64,000 nt of DNA from Thuidium tamariscinum (Eukaryota; Streptophyta; Bryopsida; Hypnales; Thuidiaceae): assembly GCA_947034885.2 (NCBI GenBank), contig OX344753.2, positions 20,708,001 through 20,772,000 on the forward strand. The letters are read 5' to 3'. A program made the position numbers and the translations under genes. The notes beneath the pieces are model-generated. The model searched no databases, had not been told where the DNA came from, and was given only the letters and a program-made list of their open reading frames with translations. Below are positions 12,071-24,100 of the stretch, piece by piece (position 1 is the stretch's first letter; every line of letters starts with the position of its first letter).

Positions 12071-15000
12071 AATGTTGTAGTGTAGGACAAGAACTATGCC
12101 TTGCAAAGACACTAATGCAATATTAGGCCTTATAATTATAAAAAGATGTATTAAAAATAGGATTTCGATTTTTTGAAATTGAAATTTGGTTTACTTGAAT
12201 AAGATTGAGTAAGAATGAAATGATAATTATGCTTATGAAAATCTACCAAATATATTCTAAAATGTACAAAAAAATTTGAATGGCTCCAATAGGCAATTTA
12301 TAAGATTACTATACTAAACTATTCAATACAACAAGTAAAATACCAAACCCCAAATCAATCCTTCCTAAATGTTGACCCCTATTTTTGAAGGAAAATTACA
12401 TAGGCAAGAAGTCTAAAGTGGTGAGCGTTTTAGAAAGACAAGTGTTAGCTTGAGGGGTTACTAAGGGTTGATTTTAGATAGTGAATGACTATTTATAAAT
12501 AATTGTGGAGGTGGCAACCCTACAAATAGTCAATTTTGAATACATTTTATTTTATTTTTACATCTTTACACTAGTTGAAAAAATAACCCTAATCAATAGT
12601 GTTAAGTTGATTTAGACATCTAAATTTAACAAATTTCAACTTAGTTGTATTGATTTGGATGCTTTCTATTGGTTAAGACATCTTGATTTGAGTAGGACAT
12701 CTTAGAAGCAATTTTTGTGATATGTTTTGATCCATTTCTATTCATTGATTTTTCTTTAAATTATTTTTTTGATAGTAGAGAAACAAATAAACTTCTAAGG
12801 AATTTAGTTTTTATGAAAATTCCACAACTGAAAGAAAATTATACATTTTTGTTTTGTTTTGTATCCTAACTTAGGGAGATGTGGTAACAACATTATTTTG
12901 ATTTTAAAAATTGTATATATCTTACAAATATGAAGCTCTAATCAAATATGAAGTATCTAAATGTTTTTTTGTAAGAAAAATTTGAGTCTTACTTTCAAGA
13001 AGGTGTTACTCTTGCAAATATATTTCTTTTTAATCCTTAATTTACCAAACAACTTTTTTTAGGCAATATAGCAATTTTAGGCAACTAACTACAAACAAAA
13101 TTTTTAATTTTTTTCTTTGGAACTTTTATACAACATGTGCCCAAAGAGTAGATTTAAGGTGCAATAACTTTCATATCTTTTAACTAGATTTGAGTTATTC
13201 GTAAAGTGCACTAAACCGGGGCTTAAACCCATGAGTTTTGTGAAAAAGCCGGTTAGGTTAAAAAAGTCAAAATAAAAGTAGGTATGAAACTTATTTTTCC
13301 ATCAAAATGGTGCCTAAAAAAGTTTGGTCCCTACTTTTGAAGTTGTGTGACATAAGTATCTTGCAAAAAAGTTTGACGCTTCAACTATAGTTGCCTTCTC
13401 AACTTCAAAAAAAGTCATGCCCAAAGGGGGGGGGGGACTTTACAAATAACTCAATTGTCAATAAGTTATTATATGCCATGTATGATTTTTGAAATCTTTG
13501 GATAGCCTAGGTAGCCCAAAATATTTCTTTAAAATTGAAAAAATAAAAATTTGAAATAGATTTTCTACATTTATATGGATGTGGAAAGCTTTGAATCATT
13601 CCATTTTGATTAATGAGGTAAAAATTATGATGAATTTTAGTTTGTAGGTAATAAAAAATTTAGAGATTTCATTACTATCCACAAAACTAAAATTCTCCAT
13701 AACTTTTATAACATTCAAGGTTATTGGATGTTAAGCCAAGAATATTATATAGTTTTGGTACTAGTAGAAAATCATGATCAAAACAACAAAAAATCAAGCA
13801 TTGTAATGACTATTTTCAATGATTTTTGAATTTTTTGTAAAAACCATCCAAATGGACACTTACTTTCTATTGATTCAAATAGTGCAATGACTCCATTAAC
13901 AAATTTAACAGGAATTTGAAATCTTTTTTGAATCTTCTTGAATCTTTTCAAAATCTTTTAGGAATGTGATGGAATCTTTTGGAGCTTTTTTAAATCATTG
14001 GATTTTATTTAATACATTCAAAATATTTTAGGATATTTTAGAATATTTTAGAATATTTTAGAATACTCTTAAAATGTTACAATAGAGCAAGGTTAGCACA
14101 TTGATGCTAAATAATTAATTTGTTAATCTATAAAGTCTTTATGCACTATTTCAAGTCATTTTTTATTTTGAAATAGGCCTTTTTTTGATGCAATATTTGT
14201 TAAATATATGATTGTGAAATCTTACCAAAGTTGTATTTGGCCATTAGCTCAATACTCTTGTCAATCCCTAAAAAGTTTTAGACCAATCCAAATAGTGATT
14301 GAAAAATTATGTGACCTAATAAAGTCATTTGTTTTTTTCGTAAGAAGAAGTTTTGCGCAACCATTACAAGTAGATACAATTGGTTTAAAATCCTTTACAA
14401 ATACCCTCAAGAAGATTGTTAACATAATCCTAAAAGTTGAAAGGCAATCAAACAAATAAGTTTTAACTTACAAGCATTTGAAATAAGATTTTCCAATTTG
14501 GGCAATATTTTTTTAACTTAATCATTTAGTACGATTCAATTTTTGTACTAACTCAACAAACTTTGGTGGCTATTTTGGCAAAGAACTAAAACATTATTTC
14601 TTGTTTTTACAAAACTTTGTAAACCCCCCCAAAGTTGGAAAATCAAGCTAAATTTCATCTCCAAAAATTTGTTTGAGATTTTGAGTCTCTAATTAAAAGT
14701 TATGGACAAGATTCAAAGGGGGATTTGAAGGGATAATTTTTTGGACATTTTCAAACATCCTCTATAAATTTTGTCCATGACTTTTGATTATAGATTCAAA
14801 CATTTTTGAAAATGAAAAATAACTTGGGTTTGCAACTTTTTTAGTTCAAAATAGTTAGAAAAAATTATTCTAATATGACAAAATGACCTTCAATATTTAA
14901 AAAAATAGAGAATAGTAAATGGATAAATAACAAAAAAAATATCTTCATTGTATTGTAAATTGAAATTGAATAGGGGTGGTGGTGATTAATTCTAGAAGAA

Positions 15001-15499
15001 TGGACTCATATATGTGGAAATCATCCTTTTTGCAACAATGCAAATCATCTATTTCAAAAAATTTAAAGTATTCATTGGAGACCAAACTACTGTTCATGAT
15101 CTCCTTTTTTCGTACAAAATTCTAAAGATAAACAATTGCATTTTTTATTACATGCAAGAATTGTTTATCATCCATCAAACATTTAGTGTCTAACTATCTA
15201 TAGCGTCCTTCTAGGCTTAAGACCTTGGCTTTTGGGCTATGAGATCATGATTTCAAAATTGGTGGGTAATCTAACGTGACTACCTAATTTTTGGGTAGTG
15301 ATCAATTTCTTTTGACTGCATACAAATTTGGGGCAATAAATTTTTTTTTTGGCTAGTTTTAAAAAATAAATTTTGAATTTAAACAAATTAGAAAATAATA
15401 CATTAACAAAGTTTTGTTCATTCTTATTCATGATCATCACAATTAAATTGTTAGAAAAAATCAACATTTTTGCATTGATTTAAATATTCTTACAGTTAT
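12071..15499. other. AT-rich intergenic DNA, no gene seen
   Basis: This is very AT-rich with poly-A/T runs and short homopolymers, including an eleven-G run near 13427. A short tandem run of a TTTAGAATA-like motif lies at about 14030-14065. No open frame carries a recognisable motif and no element ends were identified. Confidence 0.5.
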
Positions 15500-15789
15500 T
15501 TACGGGTGTCTAAGCGTCAATCCATTGTGCCTTCCAAGCAATGGATCTTTTTACTAACCTACCTATCCTAATGTGGGCGTTGTTTCTACTTAAGGCGTGG
15601 TTCCCCTCCTATGTTATGCTTTCCTACTTCTACTTGTGGTGTTTTTCTACACTACCTTATGCATTGTGGATCTGATTAATCTAATCTATGTCCTATATGG
15701 GTCTAATCTACCTCTATGTGTCGTATGGGGTTACTCCTACTTCTACGTATTGTATCCTTTTAGTCTATTCTACTTATGGTATGTGCTTC

Positions 15790-15935
15790 TACATATTTTG
15801 GATTGGATTAATCTACTTTACGTATTTTGGATTGGATTATTCTACTCTACGTATTTTGGATTGGATTAATCTACTCTATGTATTTTGGATCGACTTAATC
15901 TACTCTACGTATTTTGGATTGGATTAATCTATTCT
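15790..15935. repeat. 29-bp tandem repeat
   Basis: About five imperfect copies of a unit like TATTTTGGATTGGATTAATC plus TACTCTACG. The period of 29 is not a multiple of three, so the protein-like translations here simply cycle through frames and are not genes. Confidence 0.75.
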
Positions 15936-16369
15936 ACCTACGGTATTTTCTTACTCTCCTCTATGTATTTGGGATTTGATTAATCTACTCTAACGATTTG
16001 TATTTATCCTAGCTTATGTATTGCATTCCCTTTCACTTGCCCCCTTTAACTCATGATTGTTCCTTGGTTTCATTCCATACTTGCTAATCACGATTAGCTT
16101 GTGGCCCTTGATTCTAATCACTTGCTTGGTCTAACAATTGCATCAAGGAAAGGAGAATGTGAGTTTAAGGTTAGACACCCACCTCTAACGTGTGTGTGAT
16201 GGCTTCCTCTAATTCTGCCGTGCCCCTCACCATGTCTACCATAGCCATCCCTTGGCCCCAATTGGTTCCTGGTCCCGCTTCCTTTAATTATCCCTTTTCG
16301 GGTGGTTTACAAATAGACTTCCTCCTAGACTATTCTCTAACCCCACTATTTCCTAAACTATTTTCTAGA

Positions 16370-16530
16370 CCTAAGGCCCCCCGAACCCCAAGGCCCCTGG
16401 ACCCCCCGAGCCCCCTGGACCCTGAGGCCTCCGACCCCCGATCTGGCTGCTGGCCCGGCTGTGGTACCCAGCTGGCTGCCTGGCCGCCCCGGCTCACTGG
16501 CTGCGGACCCTAGCTGGTTGGCTGGATCCA
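16370..16530. repeat. GC-rich low-complexity island
   Basis: A sharply GC-rich stretch of runs such as GGCCCCCCGA, CCCCTGGACC and GGCTGGCTGCC within AT-rich DNA. The open frame across it (proline/arginine-rich, ~107 codons) looks like a by-product of composition rather than a gene. Confidence 0.6.
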
Positions 16531-16852
16531 ACGCTGGGTTGGAGTCCCAAAAACAATATTTGGTTTTTGTTGCTCAAGTAGAACTAAGAGTTATCTAAGT
16601 AAGACAAGTTAATGGTTGCCCAAAAGGTTAACCCAATAGTTGCTCCCCTCAAAGGACTCACCAATGCTAGTTGTTGGATGCTAAATGTTGACTTAGTGCC
16701 AACCGTGTTGGACACTAAACGTTGATGCTAACTCAAGAGAAAGGTTATTTGACACCCCACTAAGACTTGCGGGGTTCAAAGCTTCGTCGTGAGGGTGAGG
16801 AATTTTGACAAATGACTAAGACTTATAGTTTCTAAGGACATTGGGGGCCATA

Positions 16853-17110
16853 GCTCCGCCGTCCCTCATGGGGTTGATTTAATCCCGTGAACAAGAGAAG
16901 AAAGAGAAGAGGGGGGACACACAACTCTTTTAATACTAATAATCAAAGCTCCGCCGTCCCCCTATAAATTTTACACCATGAACAAGAGAAGAGGGAGAAG
17001 AGGGTGGACACACAACTCTTTTAATACTACTAATCAAAGCTCCGCCGTCCCCTATGGGACTAGCTTAACCCCGTGAACAAGAGAAGAGGGAAAAGAGGGT
17101 GAACACAAAA
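16853..17110. repeat. Tandem repeat of 91-95 bp, three units
   Basis: Units begin at GCTCCGCCGTCC (16853, 16948 and 17039). Each continues with a GAACAAGAGAAGAGG block and a CACACAACTCTTTTAATACT block. It belongs to the dispersed repeat copy 1; a related 80-bp tandem module is found in copy 2. Confidence 0.8.
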
Positions 17111-18640
17111 TGCAACATACTTTCAAAGTCACCTCACTAGTAACCCCTTGGTTCCTCCCAAGTTCTCTCCCACAACACCTTTCAATAGTTTTACAATACA
17201 AAGAGCGGACCAACATCAATTTGTATAAGTTCCAACCAAACTTGGGGGGGTCTCAAGTCTCTAAGTGCAAACCACAAGTACCAAGGGTGTAACAACCCCC
17301 AAAAAACTATCAAAGGCTCTTTCGGCATAACAAGCCAAAGGAATTCTAGCATAACCCGGGCCCAATAGTCTTCCTCCCTTAAATAGTGAAGAGTGAGAAA
17401 GAGAGAGAATGAGAGGAGAATGCCGCCCTTTTATACTAAAAAAGGAGCAACACCCCCCCTTAATCTACTAAGAAAATCTAGATAAGGGAATTTAGGCGGT
17501 CCGTACATGTTTACCAATCCCAAATCTAACTATCTACTTAAGATTTATGTAATTTGAATTGAGTAATTCAAATCTCACCTAACCTTACAAGAACTTGCAA
17601 ATCCACCTAATTTATCTTCCCCAAAATCTACAAGTTCCCATATGGGAGTGGTTCCCATGTGTTCCCACCTACTTTTAGTTTCAATTTGAAATTACTTACA
17701 CCAAGCACTTGGAGCCACCTCCACTAAATTTTTGAGGTGGTTCTTGATCCCGCATGTACCTGGAGTTCCCCACGCGTTCCCTATACGTTCCCCACGGCCA
17801 TTGGGGCCCAAACTCTCCAAATTGGCATTGGGGAGTCTTAAACCCCATTTTCTCCTCCATGTGCTGTCCCCAAAAGGCTAACTTTTGGAGTTTAGCTCCA
17901 ATTGGCAAACGGATTGCGCCATTGGATCCGGGAGGCCATAATTTCTTTCAGAAAGATCCCTTACCCCTTAAAATATGTCCCAAATCCTAAAAAAACCTAG
18001 TGTAAGCTGAGGTCAAAGTTGGGATAAATTCCCAACTATTAGAGTTTGACATTTTTAGACCCCAAACCTTCACCAAGATCTTAAGTAGATAGAAGGAGAT
18101 AGGAATAAACCCAAAGTAGGCCTTGATACAATGTTGTATGCCCCCGGTACGCCGGTCAACTGCAAATACCGTTATTTAAATTGTTATTTGTGGAGGGATG
18201 TCGCCGATTCGGGGTCTTCCACCTATTGATTTGTCTTGAAACTTGGGGAAGCACTCCGTTGGTGTGAGACCGCCTCGCCGGATTTTTAGTGGGATTTTAC
18301 CACACTTTGGGATATTCTTTCAAATTCCCATCCAAAGACTGCTGCGGTTGACCGTCTAGGAAAATATCCAAACTATCTTGGAAAATTCCCAAACTTTGGA
18401 GGGGACCACCCACAGGATCCTTCCACATGGATGCAAACCTGCATCCCCACTGCATGCTCCTAGAATTATGAAACTGTCCGGTGCCTGCATTTAAAGGTTA
18501 GTATTCCGCCCGTATTCTCTTCGATGCTATGGGGAGTGGGAGATTCCTCCTAGATTCTCCTATGAGGACTTCATAACCTAGCTAGGGCCTTTTTAGGCTT
18601 CTTACCCTAATCTTGCACATTACTATCAGTTTGACGTCTA

Positions 18641-19260
18641 TTTGACCAAGACAAGACCTTTTTTGGATGCAAATTATCTTAAACCCCTTCTAATAACCAA
18701 ATGGCATATTGGTATGCGTAATGCCAATACCAATTTAATACTCTTTTGTGGGTGTTCTGGGCCTAATTATGTCTTGGATTGTATAGGAATCTGAAAAAAG
18801 AACCCGTGAATCCCCGATGATGAATTGGGGGCTCATAAGGTACATTTTGCATTTGCCCTCATCATTCGCTCAACTTTACAGTGAATGCTAGACTAGCTAT
18901 ATTTTGTGCTGAAGCTCCCACCATAATAGTGAGGTTGCAATTTTACTATCAACTCTACTGTAACAAATGCTTTGCCTCGTAAAGTCCCTCCCTAGAAGCT
19001 TTCCACCACCTGAAACCCTTAGTGAAATTCACATAGCTTCTAAAAAATGGAGGTTGGACTAAATATAGAATCTCTTCTGTTGTAGGCACTTTCGTTGATG
19101 CAATAGCGAACCACTTAAGTCAAAGAAATAAAAAGGTGAAATCTAACTAAAATTTGGTAGAAGAAGACACTAAAGGTAACATTGAAGCAAACTAGCGAAT
19201 TGACAAATCTTATTTAACGGGCACTTTGGGAGACTTGTGCTCTTATAGTGTGAGTGAGGC
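18641..19260. other. Intergenic DNA, no gene seen
   Basis: Between the dispersed repeat and the Harbinger ORF1. I looked for a terminal inverted repeat matching the sequence near 23.3 kb and found none that is convincing. It may include the unresolved left end of the Harbinger element. Confidence 0.35.
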
Positions 19261-19330
19261 TTAGGCTGAGCTTAGGATCAGGCTCAGGGTTAAAAGAAGT
19301 TTAATATTACTTAAGATTTTTTTTTGGCTC

Positions 19331-20141
19331 TTGCTTTTGAGGATTGCAATGGCTAATCTTGGCTTCTTGGCTAGTATGATCTTTGAAGACGATGAGAATG
19401 CAGAGAGTTTGTTAGAGTCAGAGTTTGAAGAGGAAAACTTTGAAGAAACCATAGATATTCCAATAGCAATTGTTGCAACCTCTACTTTCATGCCAACCTC
19501 AGCTTTACCCCTAAATGCTCCACTTCCTATACATCGTGAGTGGGTCAATGCCCAAACACAATATTTGTTAGACATGTTGCACGAGCGTATTGTAGAATCG
19601 GGATGGCAATCTATTCAAGCCAAAGTTTGGACTTCTATGCGTAATCGTTTGGCTATACAGTTTCTTTTGGAGGCTAGTTGTCAAAGGGTGCATCTCAAGG
19701 ACATTAGTAGGCCAAAATGTGGCAACAATATTTTCGGCAAAAGAAGTTGTACAATGTTTCGGGAGACAACTCGGGGCTTATATAGTAGACATGATATATG
19801 CTATGGATGCCATGTTGAGTGAGACAGTAAAAGTCAACAGTATTCCTAGTGCAAATAATCAAGGGGCACCTGCCATTGGCATTAAGGTTTCTCTACAGGA
19901 AGATGTGATCACTGATGTAGCTGTTCATGCTAGTACTTTACTACGAGTTCATGGAGCTCCCGTGAAGTGTCGAAAACTTAACAGTGATATGGCTAGTGCT
20001 TTAAATCGCTTTGCTGAATCCTCTACTCATATTGAGAAGATGAAGATGGGGACTGCTATTCAACTTGCAAGAGAGAAGAAGAAGTTCGAATTGGATGTTC
20101 TCTACTTCTCCAAGCAACACAAGCTTCTTAAGAGCAAGTAA
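19331..20141 (+). pseudogene. PIF/Harbinger ORF1, Myb/SANT-like DNA-binding protein, frameshifted
   Basis: The first frame (from ~19331) has an acidic N-terminus, then a helix-rich segment REWVNAQTQYLLDMLHERIV...SGWQSIQAKVW, like the Myb/SANT-like domain of plant PIF accessory proteins. That domain binds the element's ends and assists the transposase. The reading frame shifts at about 19.69-19.72 kb. The second frame runs to 20141 and ends in a charged helix (IEKMKMGTAIQLAREKKKFE) typical of the C-terminus of such proteins. The transposase remnant lies on the opposite strand about 1.9 kb away, so the two genes converge. The family call is by resemblance only; the frameshift makes it a likely dead gene. 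Confidence 0.5.
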
Positions 20142-21141
20142 GAACTCTCTTTGCTGATGTTATTCGTAGCCAGTCGACTAGAAAGGACTATGTAACTGAG
20201 TGAAAAAAATGTATGGTTTTCTAAATATGCAATAAAAAATATATATTTTTGTTGCAATTCTTTTTATTTATTTCTATTCAAAGCATTAATTTCATTTCTC
20301 ATACAAACAATTTTTTCTTTACTTGAAAAACTAATTTCTCATGGCCATTGACATTGTTGTTGGATTTTTTTTCTTCAATCCATAATTTTTTTTCCAAAAT
20401 ACTACTAAATATTTTCTACTAGGGTTTCTGATAGAAATTGATATGAAAAAGTTCTCATTGACATAGATGCCTTCAATTAAGAATTAATATCACTATAATT
20501 CAAAAAAAAATTTAAACACAGAAATTACCATTGTAATATTACAACATATTGTGGACATCAAAACCATAGTGACATGTGACTAATACTATCTAGCTCTCCT
20601 GTACATGCGGCGCACTTATAAAATGTACTATTAAAAACTGACTCATAACCATCAAATAGTGCATGGCTATTTTTTAATTCATATACTAGTTTTGGGAATC
20701 ATTGATTACCATGTTCAGTTTGGGTATATCATGAGAAGTATTACAAAGAGATTGATCATTGTAATAATGCAGGTTTGGGTTCAAATCCCATTGACCGCTA
20801 CTCTTCAACCATGGGTACTTTCCTGATATTGAGCTTAATCGTGCAGTTCACATATCATTCAAATTTTTAATTTTTTATATAATGAATTTGAACTTCCTTA
20901 TGTTTTCACTTTTTTTATCATAAGCTTAAAAAAACCCAAATAAAAATAGAATTCTTCTAGTGACTTAGTACATTGAAATGCATAGCGCCTTTATGACATT
21001 TTGAATTAACATAAGCATTCACTTAAAAAGGGGGGGGGTCGTGGTGAGAACTACAGTTTGGAGTTCAATATTGGAGCTTGTTAACAATCTTGGGGTACTA
21101 TGCATCTTGTCACATTACAGTTTTGAGGTGGGATTGCAGGT
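20142..21141. other. AT-rich interior of the Harbinger region
   Basis: No gene is visible. A B-box-like sequence (GGTTCAAATCCCA near 20778) occurs without a convincing A box upstream. A nine-G run lies near 21031. Confidence 0.4.
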
Positions 21142-21275
21142 CAATTTTTTTTCTTGCCTCATTAGCATGCCAAGCTGTGAGTTCTCCAATCCGGTTAATG
21201 AGGCCGACGGGGATCGAATCGCGGACCGGTTGGGTAACCAACGACGTATGAAACCAACTAACTAAGTCCACGATT
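21142..21275 (-). mobile_element. tRNA-derived SINE-like element
   Basis: On the minus strand a tRNA-like head has an A-box-like TTAGTTAGTTGG and a B box GATTCGATCC at normal spacing, with an imperfect GTTGG/CCAAC anticodon-arm-like stem between them. A body of ~50 bases follows, then an A-rich tail (AAGAAAAAAAA on the minus strand, near 21150). This layout of RNA polymerase III boxes plus an A-rich tail fits a plant SINE or a retroposed tRNA pseudogene. Confidence 0.5.
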
Positions 21276-22019
21276 TGGCGGCTGTTTTTAGCAAGCATTA
21301 CATTTTATTCCTTTCATCGACTTCTTTTAAACAAAACAAGTGAAAGCAGAATATCTTTTAGGCCATCTAACTTCATAGTTTCTCATTTCATTGTTCTAAA
21401 ATTTACTGTGACAGGTGCAGTTCTCATGGATAGGTGCACAAAGTGGCCAACTGAAATTCTTTAAAAAATAATTTGAATATGTACAATAAGATAGATTTAA
21501 GAATTCTTTCTTCATCTTTCTTAGCAAGTATCCTAAAAGAACCTATGGTAACATATGTCATTGTTTGTATGTTTTATTGAATTTTAAAATTTATTTTAGA
21601 AATGGCCATTTTTTATTGGTTTCAGTGAGGTTGAAGACATAAGCGTGTGGGAGTTATTTGAAATCAATTATTTTTACTTAACCTTTTACAATGCAAGATT
21701 CTTTAAATCCAAAAAAAAATGAAAAAAATCCACAAGAACAATAGAGAATATTTATTCAATTACAGAGAATGAATATATAATTATAGGAGAATAAATATAT
21801 AAATACACATGTTAGTGAAGAACAAAACAAGAACTATTGAAAACTATGATTATTAATAATATAGTACCTATGTACTAGAATTGCTAGCTAACCAAGTTCC
21901 ATATAAAGCCCTCCTCATATATTCTTCAACTAATTTCGTTCTATTACCATCATTTGATAAACATTGTGTTGTATAAGTCCACGGTGTCTTTCTGCAAATG
22001 GATCACCTTCTTGCCTTGC

Positions 22020-22960
22020 TATGTTAGGTGCTATGAGTCTTTCATTGTGCAACTCGTAGTTATTGTGCGAGATACAACAATTGTGACGGTTGCACACTTG
22101 TTAACGTTGCCACCGAAACTTTTCAGAATTTTTCACTGACTTTTCAAAACCCCAAATGCATATTCAATGACCACCTTGCCTATATTGATTGTGGAATCAA
22201 ACCTCTTCTAATTACGAAATGTAGGATTTGTTGGCTTGTAGTTCTTCAACAAATATGGATGGCTTTGATACACTGAATCCCCTATCAAGTATAGTTTGAC
22301 TTGCACCCCTGTAACCACAATAGTAGGATTTAATAAAATTCACCTCTAATGTAAATCATACTACAAAGAGGACCATCTAAATTGTCTAGTATTATGAACC
22401 CTACTAGGTTGCCCTACACAGACATTCCAAAATATTCTATCTATGTTACAAATTCCTTGCAATACAACACTATGGAACTTCTTCCTATTGAAAAAATCTG
22501 ATACTATAAGTATGATGTGACTACCGGGACGTCGAGAAAGATGAATGTGTGTTTCATCAATAGCTTCATAAATATTAGGCAATCTTGTAGAAATCTTAAA
22601 TCTCTCCATAATGTCTTATAGTTTATCTCTTGTTAGAGTGTAAATGTATGTGGTAAAAATACCATCCTCCGTACTATTTAGGACTCTACAAATTATATCT
22701 ATATATTTATGAATCGTGGATGCCCCACATCCATATAAGTCATTCATCTTCTCACATGAATGACTAGAAATCAACCAATAAAGTGTCAATTTCACTTGTT
22801 TGTGAATTGATACAAGGGACCTTACAAAGTATGATGTATATGATTGTAAAAAAAAGAATCAATTCTAGCACCAACTGCTCAAATGTCAAAAAAGATATAT
22901 GAAAAGTGTCTAAATATTTTTTGTCAAGCATGTCATGGGATGTATGCTATACATCATCCT
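22020..22960 (-). pseudogene. PIF/Harbinger DDE transposase, dead copy
   Basis: One minus-strand frame can be followed for about 300 codons. It shows a helix-turn-helix-like EKMNDLYGCGASTIHKYI, then EAIDETHIHL (first catalytic Asp), NRKKFHSVVLQG, YLIGDSVYQSHPYLLKNYKP (second Asp) and KVVIEYAFGVLKS (catalytic Glu). This is the DDE_Tnp_4 / HARBI1 pattern that cuts and joins element ends at TTA/TAA targets. Several in-frame stops interrupt it: after DKL near 22620, three close together around 22330-22360, after FRN and after LKS. The frame itself is otherwise kept, so the copy died without large rearrangement. It converges with the Myb-like ORF1 at 19.3-20.1 kb; the TIRs of the element were not identified. 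Confidence 0.75.
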
Positions 22961-23178
22961 CGACAACATCATGATACATATATTGGTAGGATTCAACTCA
23001 CTAAAATCTTCCATCGAATCGTTCTAGCCAAGTAACTACCACAACAAATGGCAAAGTAGTAATACTTACAAACAATTCTAAAATATCTATAGGTGGAGAA
23101 AGACGCCTTTGCCGAGTAAAAACCGCCAAATTTAAAAAAAAAATAAAGCCAAAAGGAGAGAATTTGCTTCATCCTCAT

Positions 23179-23914
23179 CTAATGTCATAGCTACTAATGT
23201 GCACCAATAAACTTAAAAAAATCGCTTGAAAAACAAGTTAACTTACTAAATATTTAGGCAAGTGAGACTATGAGAGAGACTCAAAAATCCTCTAATGTGG
23301 TGTTAACACAATTAATTGTACATATTTTAAAGATTTTTTAGTGACATTTTTTAAAGATTTTTTAGATATTACATGTGAAAAGGTACTTGCGACAAGTGTT
23401 TGATTTAGTGGTAAGAAAAGAAAGTTCTTGTATATAATTAGAAAACTTCTAGATCTTTAAACTTTGCCATTAATGTTTCATAACACATATTAACTCTATT
23501 TGCTTAGTTCACAACAAAAAAGCAAAAAAAGAACTTGAGTTATCAAGTCCAAGAGTCCAGCCACTGGACCTTCCGAATGTTATAAGAGCACTCATCAAAA
23601 GCTAAGCCAGCTATTGGCACTGTTACCTTTCCGCCAAGGTTTCTTCCCCACTCCCCCCCCCGCCACCTGAATGACGACGAAACCCATCCAAGATTGCCAC
23701 AGCTACTGATTGTCGCATGTGCAAACAGCTAATACTCTCTCTACAAAATTAAAGTTGTTTCTCAAAATAGAGAGGTGAGAAGCCTACACATCCTTGGGTC
23801 TTGAACTTTGAAGCCCAACCCTTCGCTTTGTTAGAAGTCAACTTTAAAAAAAAATCAAAACTTAATATTCATCTTTCAAATAAGAGCATGCAATATTTAA
23901 ATTATTAAACGAGA
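23179..23914. other. Intergenic DNA with a lone CATTAG-type end
   Basis: An ACTCAAAAATCCTCTAATG end (23279-23297) matches the right terminus of the element at 308-1177. No partner was found to its left. The rest is AT-rich with a C-rich spot near 23655; no gene is visible. Confidence 0.4.
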
Positions 23915-24100
23915 AATAGTGCACGTCCCCAGTCGGGGACGTACACTTACTGCACTATAGACCTATTTTTTACAATAACACAAATTCAGTGAATAGTGCA
24001 CGTCCCTGGCCAGAGACATTCACTGTTCAATGAAACTCAATGAAGGAGAAAAAACAGAAAGTAGTGCTTGTCTAAGGCAGTGGATGAGCACTATTCACTA
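23915..24100. mobile_element. Short AGTGAATAGTGCAC MITE-like hairpins
   Basis: The right half (23988-24099) starts AGTGAATAGTGCAC and ends with the inverse GAGCACTATTCACT. Just left of it lies a related unit with the palindrome GTCCCCAGTCGGGGAC. Ends containing CACTATTCACT are frequent in plant hAT-type MITEs; target duplications are not clean here. Confidence 0.45.

Larger units (their letters stand above)
15500..18640. repeat. Dispersed ~3.3 kb repeat, copy 1
   Basis: Several blocks recur in the same order at 24.3-27.7 kb. They are: GCGTCAATCC...TTGTGCCTTCCAAGC near 15514; an AAGCTYCGCYGTC tandem module; CTTTTGGAGTTTAGCTCCAA near 17882; GATGTTGTATGC-like sequence near 18130; and TTTTTAGTGGGATTTTA near 18281. 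No protein-coding domain was found. It could be a non-coding part of an old retroelement, but no terminal repeats are proven. Confidence 0.5.

Noticed and set aside
13427-13437. Poly-G run, with similar runs near 21031 and 36073
   Set aside because: Simple homopolymers; they could form G-rich structures but nothing around them suggests function.
15597-15927. Overlapping hydrophobic, tyrosine-rich frames
   Set aside because: They come from a 29-bp tandem repeat whose period is not divisible by three, so all frames stay open by repetition.
16190-16513. A 107-codon proline-rich frame
   Set aside because: It coincides with a GC-rich low-complexity island inside a dispersed repeat, with no domain and no splice or start context.
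20760-20800. A B-box-like GGTTCAAATCC suggesting a tRNA gene
   Set aside because: No A box, acceptor stem or anticodon arm could be fitted upstream.
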